From Actinomycetota bacterium (GTDB taxonomy: Bacteria; Actinomycetota; Acidimicrobiia; Actinomarinales; Actinomarinaceae), in NCBI GenBank assembly GCA_014239265.1, contig JAAZZH010000001.1:171419-213850 (forward strand): DNA of 42,432 nt, written 5' to 3'. The position numbers were made by a program, and so were the translations under genes. This document shows, piece after piece, positions 30,971-40,085 of the stretch; position 1 is the stretch's first letter; the number at the start of each line of letters is the position of its first letter. The notes beneath the pieces are model-generated. The model saw only the letters and a program-made list of their open reading frames with translations, ran no database searches and was not told the DNA's origin.

Positions 30971-31231
30971 ATGATAGAAGTTGTTCTTGCTCGAATAATA
31001 CAAGGAGGTCTTTCAGGCATTGGTATTGGATTTCTTTTTTACTGTTATCCCTTTGTGAGACATTTAGTATCTAGAGAATACAGATTCCGTTTCTATCAGA
31101 CTGAAGACAAAAACTTAGCGTTTAAAAAAGAATGTATTAAATATCTAAAAATTGGACTTACTTATGGATTTATTTATGGTTTCATAATGGGGACAATTAT
31201 TGGTCCATTTGGACAACGTAATGGTATTTAA
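30971..31231 (+). CDS. Small membrane protein, 86 aa
   Basis: Unrecognised. Two hydrophobic, Gly-rich helices (about residues 9-27 and 61-79, the latter GLTYGFIYGFIMGTIIG) flank a strongly charged middle (SREYRFRFYQTEDKNLAFKK). GxxxG-like spacing in both helices suggests helix packing or oligomerisation. It stands alone between the aceB terminator and the convergent permease gene, 6 bp from that stop. Confidence 0.6.
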   Translation: MIEVVLARIIQGGLSGIGIGFLFYCYPFVRHLVSREYRFRFYQTEDKNLAFKKECIKYLKIGLTYGFIYGFIMGTIIGPFGQRNGI

Positions 31232-31237
31232 TTAGTT

Positions 31238-31987
31238 TTATCCAAATAAAATTCTAACGGATAAGAGTATAGAGACTATTACTAATACTGGTCGAACTAC
31301 TTTTTCACCATTGGATATTGCGAATCTTGAACCTATATTTGCACCCCCAACTTGAGCTACAGCCATTATTAATCCAAGTTCCCATATGACATATCCTTGT
31401 ACAGCAAAGATGATAAAAGCAGCAAAATTTGATGCGAAATTAAGAAGTTTAGTTACTGCAGTTGCTTCCATAATTGAAATTCCTTTTATTATTACAAATG
31501 CCAGTACAAAAAATGAACCAGTTCCTGGTCCAAAAAATCCATCATAGAATCCAATTGAAATGACGATTAAATTAAAAACATAGAGGAATTTTGAATTTGT
31601 TGATGTTTTTGAAGGTCCTCTGTTGAGTATAAAAAAGAATGCAGCTGAGATAAGTAATATCGGTATTATCGTTTCTAAAAGTTCATTTGAAATTCTACTT
31701 ACTAAGAGAGTACCTATTGCAGAGCCGACAAATGATAAAAGAAAGTAAAACTTCTTTTTGGGGTCGGTAAGTAATCCATTTTTAAAATAATTATAAGTTG
31801 ATGTAAATGTACCAAAACATGATTGGAACTTATTTGTAGCCAGAGTATTTAATGGATTTATTCCTACTAACAACATTGCAGGTGTAGTTAATAATCCGCC
31901 CCCTCCTGCTATAGAATCAATAAGTGACGCTAAAAACGCTGCAAAAAATAAGATTATGTAAGTGCTAGTTTCTAAGGAAAATTCCAT
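31238..31987 (-). CDS. TauE/SafE (TSUP) family membrane transporter
   Basis: 249 aa with about seven to eight hydrophobic segments. The N-terminal repeat signature FLASLIDSIAGGGGLLTTPAML (about residues 18-39) and the second-repeat PGTGSFFVLAF region are typical of the TSUP family, which exports sulfite, sulfonates or other small organic anions. The substrate cannot be assigned, and no sulfur-metabolism genes are adjacent. It is divergent from glpK, with 71 bp between starts; TAAAGT, 7 nt before the ATG, is a weak -10. Confidence 0.9.
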   Translation of the reverse strand: MEFSLETSTYIILFFAAFLASLIDSIAGGGGLLTTPAMLLVGINPLNTLATNKFQSCFGTFTSTYNYFKNGLLTDPKKKFYFLLSFVGSAIGTLLVSRISNELLETIIPILLISAAFFFILNRGPSKTSTNSKFLYVFNLIVISIGFYDGFFGPGTGSFFVLAFVIIKGISIMEATAVTKLLNFASNFAAFIIFAVQGYVIWELGLIMAVAQVGGANIGSRFAISNGEKVVRPVLVIVSILLSVRILFG

Positions 31988-32047
31988 AGTTATTACTTTA
32001 AATAGAATTAAATATTCGGCAAAAAAATTTCAGATTACTTCATTTGG

Positions 32048-32053
32048 TATAAT
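32048..32053 (+). promoter_or_regulatory. -10 (TATAAT) of glpK
   Basis: Perfect TATAAT 5 nt before ATG 32059, no ribosome site: leaderless. Confidence 0.65.
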
Positions 32054-32058
32054 TATTC

Positions 32059-33522
32059 ATGGATTATTTTGGAGCTATCGATCAAGGTACAACTAGTACT
32101 AGATTTATTGTTTACGATGAAGAGCATAAACAAGTTGCACAGCATCAAATAGAAATTAAACAATATTTAAACCAACCAGGATATGTAGAACATAATCCTG
32201 AAGAAATCTGGAAGTCAGTTGTCGAATGTGTTAATGGGGTTTCTAAGAATTTTGATATGTCATTATTGTCCTCTATAGGAATAACTAACCAAAGAGAAAC
32301 TACTCTTGCTTGGAGAAAATCTACAGGTGAACATTTACATAATGCAATTGTCTGGCAAGACACTAGAACTCAAGATATATGTGATGAAATTCAAACTTTT
32401 ACTGAATTAAAAGATGAGTTTGATAAAACGGGATTACCAATAGCTACATATTTTTCCCTTTCTAAAATAATTTGGTTAATTAGAAATGTTGACGAAGTAA
32501 AACATGCATTAAGTGAGGATGATCTTTGCTTCGGAACAATTGACTCCTGGTTACTGTTTAAATTAACAGGTAAACATCAAACTGATATTACAAATGCAAG
32601 CAGAACACTTTTATACGATTTACATAACTTAGAGTGGAATAAATTAATATTAGAACAGTTTGATATACCTGAACATACTTTACCTACAATTAAACCCTCA
32701 CTATCTACGTTTGCAAAAGAAAGTTCTCTTTTTGGAAACGTTCCTATTACTGCTGTCCTTGGAGATCAGCAAGCATCTTTATTCGGACACAAAGGCTTCA
32801 ATCAAGGAAGCGTAAAAAATACCTACGGTACGGGATGCTTTATGTTATGTAATACTGGTGATAAGTTAGTAGTTTCGAATAATGGGCTTTTAACAACAGT
32901 TGCATACCAAATTGAAAATCAATCTCCTGTGTTTGCATTAGAAGGTTCAGTTGCATTTGCTGGCGCATCTGTTCAGTGGCTAAGGGATAATTTGGGTTTA
33001 ATAAAAAAAAGCAGTGATGTTGAAAAACTTGCACTAGAAGTGAAAGATAACGGTGATGTATATTTTGTACCAGCTTTTTCTGGACTTTTTTCACCACACT
33101 GGGACTCATCTGCAAGAGGTACCGTTGTAGGATTGAGCAGGTACTCTAATAAATCTCATATTGCTCGAGCAGTACTTGAATCTGTCGCTTATCAAACTGA
33201 TGAACTGTTAAGATCCTTAGAACTTGATGTAGGGGAGAAGGAAAATAAATTATTAGTGGATGGGGGAATGGTTGATAACAATTTACTTATGCAGTTTCAA
33301 TCTGATATTAGTAGTTTACAAATACAGGCTCCTAACATCAAAGAAGTAACCGCTTTTGGTGCAGGCTTAGCTTCTTATGTTTACATTAAAAAGACTGAAC
33401 TAAAGGACATACCTTCTACTAAAAGTTCTCAAAATTGGAATACCAACATGAGTATTGAATCACGCAATATGTACATATCTAAATGGAATAAAGCAATAGA
33501 GAAGGCTAGAAATTGGATTTAA
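32059..33522 (+). CDS. glpK: Glycerol kinase
   Basis: FGGY-family kinase forming sn-glycerol 3-phosphate from glycerol and ATP. The N-terminal phosphate-1 motif GAIDQGTTSTRFIVYD, the substrate-binding TNQRETTLAW and WQDTRT, the catalytic Asp in AVLGDQQASLFGH, and the FGGY-type signature region (SGLFSPHWDSSARGTVVGL) are present in order over 487 aa. No glpF or glpD is nearby, so glycerol may enter by diffusion or through transporters encoded elsewhere. The 3' end overlaps the DoxX gene by 10 nt. Confidence 0.97.
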   Translation: MDYFGAIDQGTTSTRFIVYDEEHKQVAQHQIEIKQYLNQPGYVEHNPEEIWKSVVECVNGVSKNFDMSLLSSIGITNQRETTLAWRKSTGEHLHNAIVWQDTRTQDICDEIQTFTELKDEFDKTGLPIATYFSLSKIIWLIRNVDEVKHALSEDDLCFGTIDSWLLFKLTGKHQTDITNASRTLLYDLHNLEWNKLILEQFDIPEHTLPTIKPSLSTFAKESSLFGNVPITAVLGDQQASLFGHKGFNQGSVKNTYGTGCFMLCNTGDKLVVSNNGLLTTVAYQIENQSPVFALEGSVAFAGASVQWLRDNLGLIKKSSDVEKLALEVKDNGDVYFVPAFSGLFSPHWDSSARGTVVGLSRYSNKSHIARAVLESVAYQTDELLRSLELDVGEKENKLLVDGGMVDNNLLMQFQSDISSLQIQAPNIKEVTAFGAGLASYVYIKKTELKDIPSTKSSQNWNTNMSIESRNMYISKWNKAIEKARNWI

Positions 33523-33881
33523 TAAGAATTTCGACATACTTATACGTACTTTTTTTTATAACAGCTGGAGTAAACCATTTTTTGAATCCCATTTTTTACG
33601 ACTCACTTGTACCTAAATTTATACCATTTCCTCGTCAAGTTCACCAACTAACAGGTGTTATCGAAATAATCCTTCCTATATTTCTACTTACAAAGTTCAG
33701 ATCAGAAGCAGCATTGTTGATGATTATATTTTTAATTGCAATCTACGGTGCAAATTTATATGTTTGGGTTGAAGGGTTGCCATACGGTAATCGTGTATTT
33801 ACAAACGCGCAGCATATATTTAGATTACTTCTGCAACTTGCATATATAGCTTTCGCATATATTATTTATCGTTATGACTAA
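33513..33881 (+). CDS. DoxX-like small membrane protein
   Basis: 122 aa with four hydrophobic helices. FITAGVNHFLNP near the N-terminus and the topology fit the DoxX/DoxD-related family, which includes terminal-oxidase subunits and proteins of unknown redox role. The listed start is TTG 33513, overlapping glpK; no better in-frame ATG precedes the first helix, so a coupled TTG start is accepted with reservation. The 3' end overlaps the GH1 gene by 8 nt, so glpK-doxX-GH1 forms one operon. Confidence 0.78.
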   Translation: MDLIRISTYLYVLFFITAGVNHFLNPIFYDSLVPKFIPFPRQVHQLTGVIEIILPIFLLTKFRSEAALLMIIFLIAIYGANLYVWVEGLPYGNRVFTNAQHIFRLLLQLAYIAFAYIIYRYD

Positions 33882-35142
33882 ATATAATTTTCCACCCGAA
33901 TTTATTTTTGGGACAGCTGTTGCCTCCTATCAAGTTGAAGGTGGTATTTATAATAATGATTGGACTCACTGGGAGAATAAATCAAAAACTGTATGTAATG
34001 AACCCTGTAAAGAAGCGTGTAATCATTTCGAATTAGTTGATAATGATATAGCTTTATTGAAAGACTTAGGAATTAAAGCTTTTAGATTTTCAATTGAATG
34101 GAGTAGAGTTGAGCCCGAAAGAGAAAAATATGATCAAATAAGTATCGATCATTATATACAAAAAGCCAAAAAATTAATCGATGAGGGGATAATTCCTATT
34201 ATTACATTTCATCACTTTACAACACCCGAATGGTTGGCACAAGATGGTTATTGGGCAAGCATTGATACTGCCGATGCTTTTGTAAAATATGTAGAAAGAA
34301 TGATGAAGGAATTGCCTAAGGAAATTAAATATTTTAATACAATAAATGAGCCTGGTATTTTTAGCATGTTTGGTTACTTCTCTAAAGAGAAATTTCCTCC
34401 CGGTATACGTAATGAAAAAATCTTTTTAAATACATCAGATAACATAATCAATGCACACAAAAGGGCAATAAAAGTAATAAAGTCAAGCAATGAGTATGCA
34501 AAAGTAGGCATGACACATGCCCTTCATGAATGGGATGACAGTGACAATAGTATTTTTAATAGATATCTTAAATATCATCTTGAAGACAAGTTTTTCTTTG
34601 CATCCGATGAGGATGATTTTATAGGATTACAAACATATTCTATAAAAAGAACTAGTCCAAATTTAGTATATAGAACAATTGCATGGCTTCTTATTAAAAT
34701 GCCCCTCTTGAGGAATAAAGTGTTTCCGTTTTTTCTTGATAAATTTTCAGGTCGAAATGATTACGTAGCAGCAAATGCTCGTAAAACTAAAATGGGTTAT
34801 GAATATCGGCCAGAAGCAGTTAAATACAATCTACACAGAATTCATGAGAAATTTCCTGACAAAGAGATTTTCATTACTGAAAACGGAATTGCCACCGATG
34901 ATGACAATGAGAGAATTCAATTTGTAAAAGAAGTTCTTAAAGATGTTCACGCATATGAAAAAGCAAATGGTCAGGTTATCGGTTATCTCTACTGGTCTTT
35001 ATTAGATAATTTTGAATGGGATCTTGGATATGAAATGAATTTTGGGCTGGTCGAAGTCAACAAATCTACCTACGAAAGAAGTCCACACCCCTCAGCTGAG
35101 TGGTTTGGTAGAGTGTCTGCTAGTAATTCATTTACTGATTAA
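33874..35142 (+). CDS. Glycoside hydrolase family 1 (beta-glucosidase-like)
   Basis: Retaining beta-glycosidase, 422 aa. It begins with FIFGTAVASYQVEGG (substrate-binding Gln) and has the acid/base Glu in FNTINEPG (about residue 159) and the nucleophile Glu in FITENGIA (about residue 336), then the aglycone/glycone site GYLYWSLLDNFEWDLGY. It is slightly shorter than typical GH1 enzymes (about 440-480), with compact loops. No signal peptide, so substrates must be imported. Specificity among beta-glucosides, galactosides or phospho-glycosides is unresolved. Confidence 0.94.
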   Translation: MTKYNFPPEFIFGTAVASYQVEGGIYNNDWTHWENKSKTVCNEPCKEACNHFELVDNDIALLKDLGIKAFRFSIEWSRVEPEREKYDQISIDHYIQKAKKLIDEGIIPIITFHHFTTPEWLAQDGYWASIDTADAFVKYVERMMKELPKEIKYFNTINEPGIFSMFGYFSKEKFPPGIRNEKIFLNTSDNIINAHKRAIKVIKSSNEYAKVGMTHALHEWDDSDNSIFNRYLKYHLEDKFFFASDEDDFIGLQTYSIKRTSPNLVYRTIAWLLIKMPLLRNKVFPFFLDKFSGRNDYVAANARKTKMGYEYRPEAVKYNLHRIHEKFPDKEIFITENGIATDDDNERIQFVKEVLKDVHAYEKANGQVIGYLYWSLLDNFEWDLGYEMNFGLVEVNKSTYERSPHPSAEWFGRVSASNSFTD

Positions 35143-35154
35143 CTCACTATTCTG

Positions 35155-35160
35155 TAGAAT
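35155..35160 (+). promoter_or_regulatory. -10 (TAGAAT) of the SDR-gcv operon
   Basis: TAGAAT 7 nt before ATG 35168. It is the only promoter candidate seen for the gcvH-gcvT-gcvPA-gcvPB run. No glycine riboswitch-like leader is present. Confidence 0.5.
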
Positions 35161-35167
35161 AAAACTT

Positions 35168-35878
35168 ATGACATACATCATTGCTGGTGCCACTGGAACA
35201 ACAGGAAGAGCTATAGCTACTGAATTAGCTCGTACAGATAAAGTTCACCTTATTGGCAGAGATGAATCAGCTCTTACAGAACTAGCTAATCATCTAGATT
35301 CCTCATATAGTCTCATTGATATTGAAAACCCCATTCCTGTAAAGGAATTTCAACAAACAGTAGAAATAGATGAGATAAAAGGATTGGTTAACTGCATAGG
35401 TTCTATTTACCTAAGACCCCTTCATGGTTCTACAATTGAAGATTTCAATAATGTAGTTAATACGAATCTATTCTCATCATTCTATCTTTTATCTGCTTTT
35501 GCTAGAAGAATGAAGAATGGCTCGGCTATCTTTTTTTCTTCGGTTGCTGCAACAAAGGGGTTATCAAATCATGAATTAATTTCAGCAGCTAAAGCAGGAA
35601 TAGAAGGAATGGCAAGGTCTGCTGCTGCTAGTTACGCTAAAGACAACCTTAGGGTAAACGTTATTGCTCCAAGTATTATGGACACTAATATGTCTGCCAA
35701 AATACTAAGTAGTGAAGCGGCTGTAGAGATGTCTAAATCAATGCATCCAATTCCTAAAATTGGTGACATAAGTGATATACTTCCTGTTGTGACTTGGTTA
35801 TTGTCTAGTGAATCAAAATGGATCACAGGGCAAACAATTCACGTTGATGGTGGATTCTCAACACTTAAACCTAGATAG
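35168..35878 (+). CDS. Short-chain dehydrogenase/reductase
   Basis: 236-aa SDR with the nucleotide-binding glycine motif IAGATGTTGRAIA at the N-terminus, NCIG (NNAG-equivalent, about residue 75), catalytic Ser in FFSSVAATKG, and a Lys in the SAAKAG active-site region. The usual YxxxK Tyr position reads HELISAAKAG, so the classic Tyr is not obvious (His/Leu in its place), which may affect activity. ATG 35168 is chosen over an upstream frame that overlaps the GH1 gene. It ends 7 nt before gcvH, so it heads the glycine cleavage operon. Substrate unknown. Confidence 0.88.
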   Translation: MTYIIAGATGTTGRAIATELARTDKVHLIGRDESALTELANHLDSSYSLIDIENPIPVKEFQQTVEIDEIKGLVNCIGSIYLRPLHGSTIEDFNNVVNTNLFSSFYLLSAFARRMKNGSAIFFSSVAATKGLSNHELISAAKAGIEGMARSAAASYAKDNLRVNVIAPSIMDTNMSAKILSSEAAVEMSKSMHPIPKIGDISDILPVVTWLLSSESKWITGQTIHVDGGFSTLKPR

Positions 35879-35885
35879 GAGAAAA

Positions 35886-36248
35886 ATGACAGAGAAAAAA
35901 TATTTAGAAACACACGAATGGTATTCACTCACAGATAATACAATAACAATAGGAATTTCTGATTATGCACAAGGAGAACTTGGAGATATTGTCTTTGTTA
36001 CTCTGCCAGAAGTCGGCCAAGAGTTTTCCAAAGGCGATTCCATGGTAGAAGTTGAAGCTACTAAAACAGTTGCCGAAGCTTACGCTCCAATGGATTGCGT
36101 TGTAGTAGAAATAAATTCTTCCTTAGATTCAGAACCTGAGATTATCAATTCTGATCCATGTGGTGAAGGCTGGATGGTTAAAGCTGAGGTTAAGAACCTA
36201 GATGATTCAGGCATGTTATATCAAGAATACGAAAATTTTATTTCGTAG
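35886..36248 (+). CDS. gcvH: Glycine cleavage system H protein
   Basis: Lipoyl carrier that shuttles the aminomethyl group between P and T proteins. 120 aa with ETHEWYSL near the N-terminus, GELGDIVFVTLPEVG, and the lipoylated Lys60 in VEATKTVAEAYAP (canonical ESVKA). Start ATG 35886 has AGGAG 5 nt upstream; the longer in-frame extension is a read through the end of the SDR gene and is rejected. The stop directly precedes the gcvT start. Confidence 0.96.
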   Translation: MTEKKYLETHEWYSLTDNTITIGISDYAQGELGDIVFVTLPEVGQEFSKGDSMVEVEATKTVAEAYAPMDCVVVEINSSLDSEPEIINSDPCGEGWMVKAEVKNLDDSGMLYQEYENFIS

Positions 36249-37271
36249 ATGCCCATTATTAAATACTCACCGCTACATAGTCTACATTTAAAAAATAAAG
36301 CTAAATTTATCGAATTTAGTGGTTGGACTATGCCATTTTCGTATAAAGGGACTATAAAAGAGCATCAGTTTGTAAGACAAAATAATGGCTACTTTGACGT
36401 ATCTCATATGGGGCGTCTTGTGATAGGTAATGATTATCTACAAAAAGTTTCAACTCTAATTTGTTCAGATCTTCTTGAGCTAAAGTCAGGCAAGGCTCTA
36501 TATTCTATATTTACAGACGACAATGGGTCTGCTTTAGATGATGTAATTTTTTGGAAGTACGACGAGTATGTTCTTCTAATTTGTAATGCTGCAAACACAG
36601 AAAAAATAAGAAATTATTTACAAACAGAAGAAATATTTTATCAAGATCTTACTGAAAAAACAGCATTAGTTGCTGTTCAGGGTCCTAAAGCAATCAGTAA
36701 TTTAGAAACCTTACTACCTATCCCAGGATCATTTTCATGTTTAAGTAATGATAAATATACATATGCAAGGACAGGTTATACGGGTGAAGATGGCCTAGAG
36801 ATTATGGTTGATATCGAGGATTTAGATGAGTTAATTTCATTTTTACATAACAACGAAATAGAACCATGTGGACTGGGCGCAAGGGATACCCTAAGACTTG
36901 AAGCAGCCTTACCTTTATATGGGTTTGAGTTAACAGAAGATATCACTCCTGTAGAAGCAGGATTGAAATGGACACTAACAAACAAACGTGTATATAGAGG
37001 CTCTCACATTATTGATCAGCAAATTAAAACTGGTAATCATAAAGTACTTAAAAAATTTGTTATAGATTCAAGAAATATAGCTAGAACTGGTACCAATGTT
37101 CTTGCTTGTAATATTCACGGTGTAGTTACCTCTGGAAACTTTTCTCCAATCTTGCAAAAATCAATTGGGTTCGTATTGTTCGAATCACAACCAGATACTG
37201 ATTTATTAGAATTCGAAATACGTGGTAAATTTATAGAAGGAAAGATTTTAAAAAAGAGGTTTTTAAGCTAA
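36249..37271 (+). CDS. gcvT: Glycine cleavage system T protein (aminomethyltransferase)
   Basis: Transfers the methylene group from H-protein-bound aminomethyl to tetrahydrofolate, releasing ammonia. The 340-aa protein has SPLHSLHLKNKAKFIEFSGW at the N-terminus, the YFDVSHMGRL folate-domain motif (conserved Asp), an ARTGYTGEDGLE segment, and GLGARDTLRLEAALPLYG. The folate and C-terminal beta-barrel domains are both complete. It begins at the base after the gcvH stop, and its stop overlaps gcvPA (TAATG). Confidence 0.96.
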   Translation: MPIIKYSPLHSLHLKNKAKFIEFSGWTMPFSYKGTIKEHQFVRQNNGYFDVSHMGRLVIGNDYLQKVSTLICSDLLELKSGKALYSIFTDDNGSALDDVIFWKYDEYVLLICNAANTEKIRNYLQTEEIFYQDLTEKTALVAVQGPKAISNLETLLPIPGSFSCLSNDKYTYARTGYTGEDGLEIMVDIEDLDELISFLHNNEIEPCGLGARDTLRLEAALPLYGFELTEDITPVEAGLKWTLTNKRVYRGSHIIDQQIKTGNHKVLKKFVIDSRNIARTGTNVLACNIHGVVTSGNFSPILQKSIGFVLFESQPDTDLLEFEIRGKFIEGKILKKRFLS

Positions 37272-38578
37272 TGTTTGTCCCACATTCAAGTCTAGATTTA
37301 AACGTAATTTTTGATGAACTAGAGATATCCTCCCTAGAAGAATTATTTAAACATATTCCAGATGATTTACTTATCAAAAACGGATTAGATGTTGAAGATT
37401 CATTGTCCGAAATTGAAGCAACGAAATACTTTGAAGATATATCAAATAAAAATAAGAATAACTTAGTTTGTTTCGCTGGAGGTGGACATTACGATGTCTA
37501 CTTACCACCTACTGTTAAATCTCTTACAATGCGACCAGAATTCATGACATCTTACACCCCTTATCAAGCTGAGATTTCACAAGGTATTTTACAAGTTTTG
37601 TTTGAATTTCAATCTTTAGTATGTGATTTAACTGAAATGGAACTTGCTAATGCCTCTTTATATGACGGTGCAACTTCAGTCGCAGAAGCTATTTCCGTAG
37701 CTATAAATAAAACTAAACGCGACTCAGTCATTATTTCTGATGGATTTAACCCTAACACAAAAGAAGTTGTTAATACATTGATTGATAAAGCAAAATTTGA
37801 TCTGAATTATGTTCCATTATCAGGTTATCTTTTTCCAGAAGATTACGAGTTTACTGATAAAGATGCAGCTTTTGTCGTTTCATTTCCACATTATGAGGGC
37901 TCTGCACAAGACTTATCAAAATTAGTTAAAAAAGCACAATCTAAAGGTGTAATCACTATATGTTATGTTGACCCTTCTATGCTAGGAGTATTGAAGACAC
38001 CAGGATCAATGGGTTTTGATATAGTAGTTGCAGAAGGCCAATCTATTGGAACGCCTCTATCTTTTGGGGGACCAACAGTCGGCTGGTTTGCTACTAAAAA
38101 AGATTTAGCTAGATTAGTTCCCGGTCGCATTATTGGAGAAACGATAGACAATAATCATAAAAAAACTTATGTTATGACTTTAAGAGCTCGAGAACAAGAC
38201 ATTAGAAGAGAAAAAGCATCCTCTAATATTTGCACTAATCAAACTTTAAACGCTATCGGATCAGCAATTCATCTATCTTGGATGGGCCCTGAAGGCATAT
38301 ATCAGGTAGGATATCAAGCGATACAAAAAGCTATGTATATGAAATCACAGTTAAAAGAGGCTGGGTTTAATGTAATTAACGATGAGTCTTCTTTGCGAGA
38401 ATTCCTTGTAGAAACAAACCTTCCGGCTAAAAAAATAATATCAGAAATGGGAAATAAAGGATTCTTAGCGGGTATCGAATATAGTGAAAATCTTTTGCTA
38501 GTTGCTTTAACTGAAAAACGAACTAAAGATGAGATTGACAACTACATAAACCTTTTCAGTGAGGTTAATCATGGTTAG
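37271..38578 (+). CDS. gcvPA: Glycine dehydrogenase (decarboxylating) subunit 1
   Basis: N-terminal half of the split P protein, 435 aa, which pairs with GcvPB for PLP-dependent glycine decarboxylation. Motifs include FAGGGHYDVYLPPTV, MTSYTPYQAEISQGILQ, NASLYDGATSVAEA, and GPTVGWFA, and RIIGET in the C-terminal part. The PLP-binding lysine is in the partner subunit. The split PA/PB form is common in Gram-positives, archaea and thermophiles, whereas proteobacteria and many high-GC actinobacteria have one fused GcvP. It overlaps gcvPB by 8 nt. Confidence 0.96.
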   Translation: MFVPHSSLDLNVIFDELEISSLEELFKHIPDDLLIKNGLDVEDSLSEIEATKYFEDISNKNKNNLVCFAGGGHYDVYLPPTVKSLTMRPEFMTSYTPYQAEISQGILQVLFEFQSLVCDLTEMELANASLYDGATSVAEAISVAINKTKRDSVIISDGFNPNTKEVVNTLIDKAKFDLNYVPLSGYLFPEDYEFTDKDAAFVVSFPHYEGSAQDLSKLVKKAQSKGVITICYVDPSMLGVLKTPGSMGFDIVVAEGQSIGTPLSFGGPTVGWFATKKDLARLVPGRIIGETIDNNHKKTYVMTLRAREQDIRREKASSNICTNQTLNAIGSAIHLSWMGPEGIYQVGYQAIQKAMYMKSQLKEAGFNVINDESSLREFLVETNLPAKKIISEMGNKGFLAGIEYSENLLLVALTEKRTKDEIDNYINLFSEVNHG

Positions 38579-40076
38579 TGGGGGTAACGCAAGTTCTCTT
38601 CCTTTAGTAGGAGGAGCATCAGAACCGACAATTAGAGAACTATCTAGACCTGGTCGTCGTGCTTCAAAGTATCCTAAATTAGATGTTCCAGAGGTAGACT
38701 TTAATCATCCAGCTATGAAAAATGAAAAAGCTCCATTACCTGAAGTATCCGAGCATGATTTAGTTATGCATTATTCACGATTAGCCCATAGGAATTTTGC
38801 TGTAGATTTAGGTTTTTATCCATTAGGGTCATGCACGATGAAATACAATCCTAGGTTTGCTGATTACGTTGCTTCTCTTGGGGCTTACTCAAATACTCAT
38901 CCAGCTACTCCTTCAGAATTTACTCAAGGTTCATTGGAGATTCTTAAAATCCTAGAGACTTATCTAACGGAAATAACAGGTATGGATGTTGCTAGTTTTC
39001 AACCTCCAGCAGGAGCATCTGGAGAACTTACTGGTCTATTAATCATTAAAAAATATCTTCAAAACCAAAACTTAACAAACAAAACTGAAATTATCGTACC
39101 TGATTCAGCTCATGGAACTAATCCGGCGTCTGCAAGAATGGCAGGTTTCAATGTTGTTGAAGTAGCTACAGATGAAAGAGGTATGGTTAACATCGAGGAC
39201 TTAAACTCGAAAGTTAATGAAAACACTGCAGGTTTAATGTTAACAAATCCCAATACTGGTGGCTTATTTGAAGAAGAGATATTAACAATTTCAAATATAA
39301 TTCACGACGCAGGGGGATTACTTTATTACGATGGAGCAAATCTCAATGCAATAGTAGGAGTTTGTCGACCAGGGGATATGGGTTTTGATATTGTTCATTC
39401 AAATCTTCATAAAACATTTGCTACTCCTCATGGTGGTGGCGGCCCTGGCTCGGGTCCCGTTGCAGTTAAAAGTTATCTCAAAGAATATTTACCTGGTCCT
39501 ATAGTTGAAAAAAATGAAAGTAATTTTTACTGGTATACGCCTGAAAACAGTATCGGACGAATGCACGGTTATCACGGCAACTTTTTAGTAGCTTTACGCG
39601 CACTCGTATATATGAAACTATTAGGGAAAGAGGGACTGGATACATTAGGTTCATATGCAGTATTGAATGCAAGATACCTTAGTTCAAAAGTTTCAAAATA
39701 CCTACCTCTTGCTTACAAAGAACCATGCATGCATGAATTTGTAGCTACAGTGAAGGATTTAAAGAAATCTCATAAAATAAAAGCATATGATGTTGGAAAA
39801 GCTTTATTAGATAAAGGCTTTCATTCACCAACAATCTATTTTCCGCTCATAGTTGAAGAGGCGTTAATGTTTGAACCTACAGAAACACAAACTGTTGAAA
39901 CACTAGATGACTTAGCTGAAAGTATAAAACATATTATTGAAGAACTATGTGCACCAGGTGTAAATCTTACAGATTACCCTAAAAACCTTCCAGTTGGTAG
40001 ACCTAATGAGTTAATACCCGCAAAACACCTTACTGTTCATTGGGGAGATTTTGAACTTCTTGAATTAACTGAATAG
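38571..40076 (+). CDS. gcvPB: Glycine dehydrogenase (decarboxylating) subunit 2
   Basis: C-terminal half of the split P protein, 501 aa, carrying the PLP-binding Lys281 in SNLHKTFATPHGGGGPGSGP. Other landmarks are FYPLGSCTMKYNPR near residue 82, PPAGASGE, PDSAHGTNPASARM, and the YYDGANLNA strand with the PLP-contacting Asp. ATG 38571, with GAGG upstream, is chosen over ATG 38559. Together with GcvPA, T and H, the cleavage complex is complete except for the shared lipoamide dehydrogenase (L protein), which is encoded elsewhere. Confidence 0.97.
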   Translation: MVSGGNASSLPLVGGASEPTIRELSRPGRRASKYPKLDVPEVDFNHPAMKNEKAPLPEVSEHDLVMHYSRLAHRNFAVDLGFYPLGSCTMKYNPRFADYVASLGAYSNTHPATPSEFTQGSLEILKILETYLTEITGMDVASFQPPAGASGELTGLLIIKKYLQNQNLTNKTEIIVPDSAHGTNPASARMAGFNVVEVATDERGMVNIEDLNSKVNENTAGLMLTNPNTGGLFEEEILTISNIIHDAGGLLYYDGANLNAIVGVCRPGDMGFDIVHSNLHKTFATPHGGGGPGSGPVAVKSYLKEYLPGPIVEKNESNFYWYTPENSIGRMHGYHGNFLVALRALVYMKLLGKEGLDTLGSYAVLNARYLSSKVSKYLPLAYKEPCMHEFVATVKDLKKSHKIKAYDVGKALLDKGFHSPTIYFPLIVEEALMFEPTETQTVETLDDLAESIKHIIEELCAPGVNLTDYPKNLPVGRPNELIPAKHLTVHWGDFELLELTE

Positions 40077-40085
40077 ACTGTCCTT

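Noticed and set aside
35168-35886. Glycine riboswitch controlling the gcv genes
   Set aside because: gcvH starts 7 nt after the SDR gene and the SDR has only a short promoter region; there is no space or structure for an aptamer.
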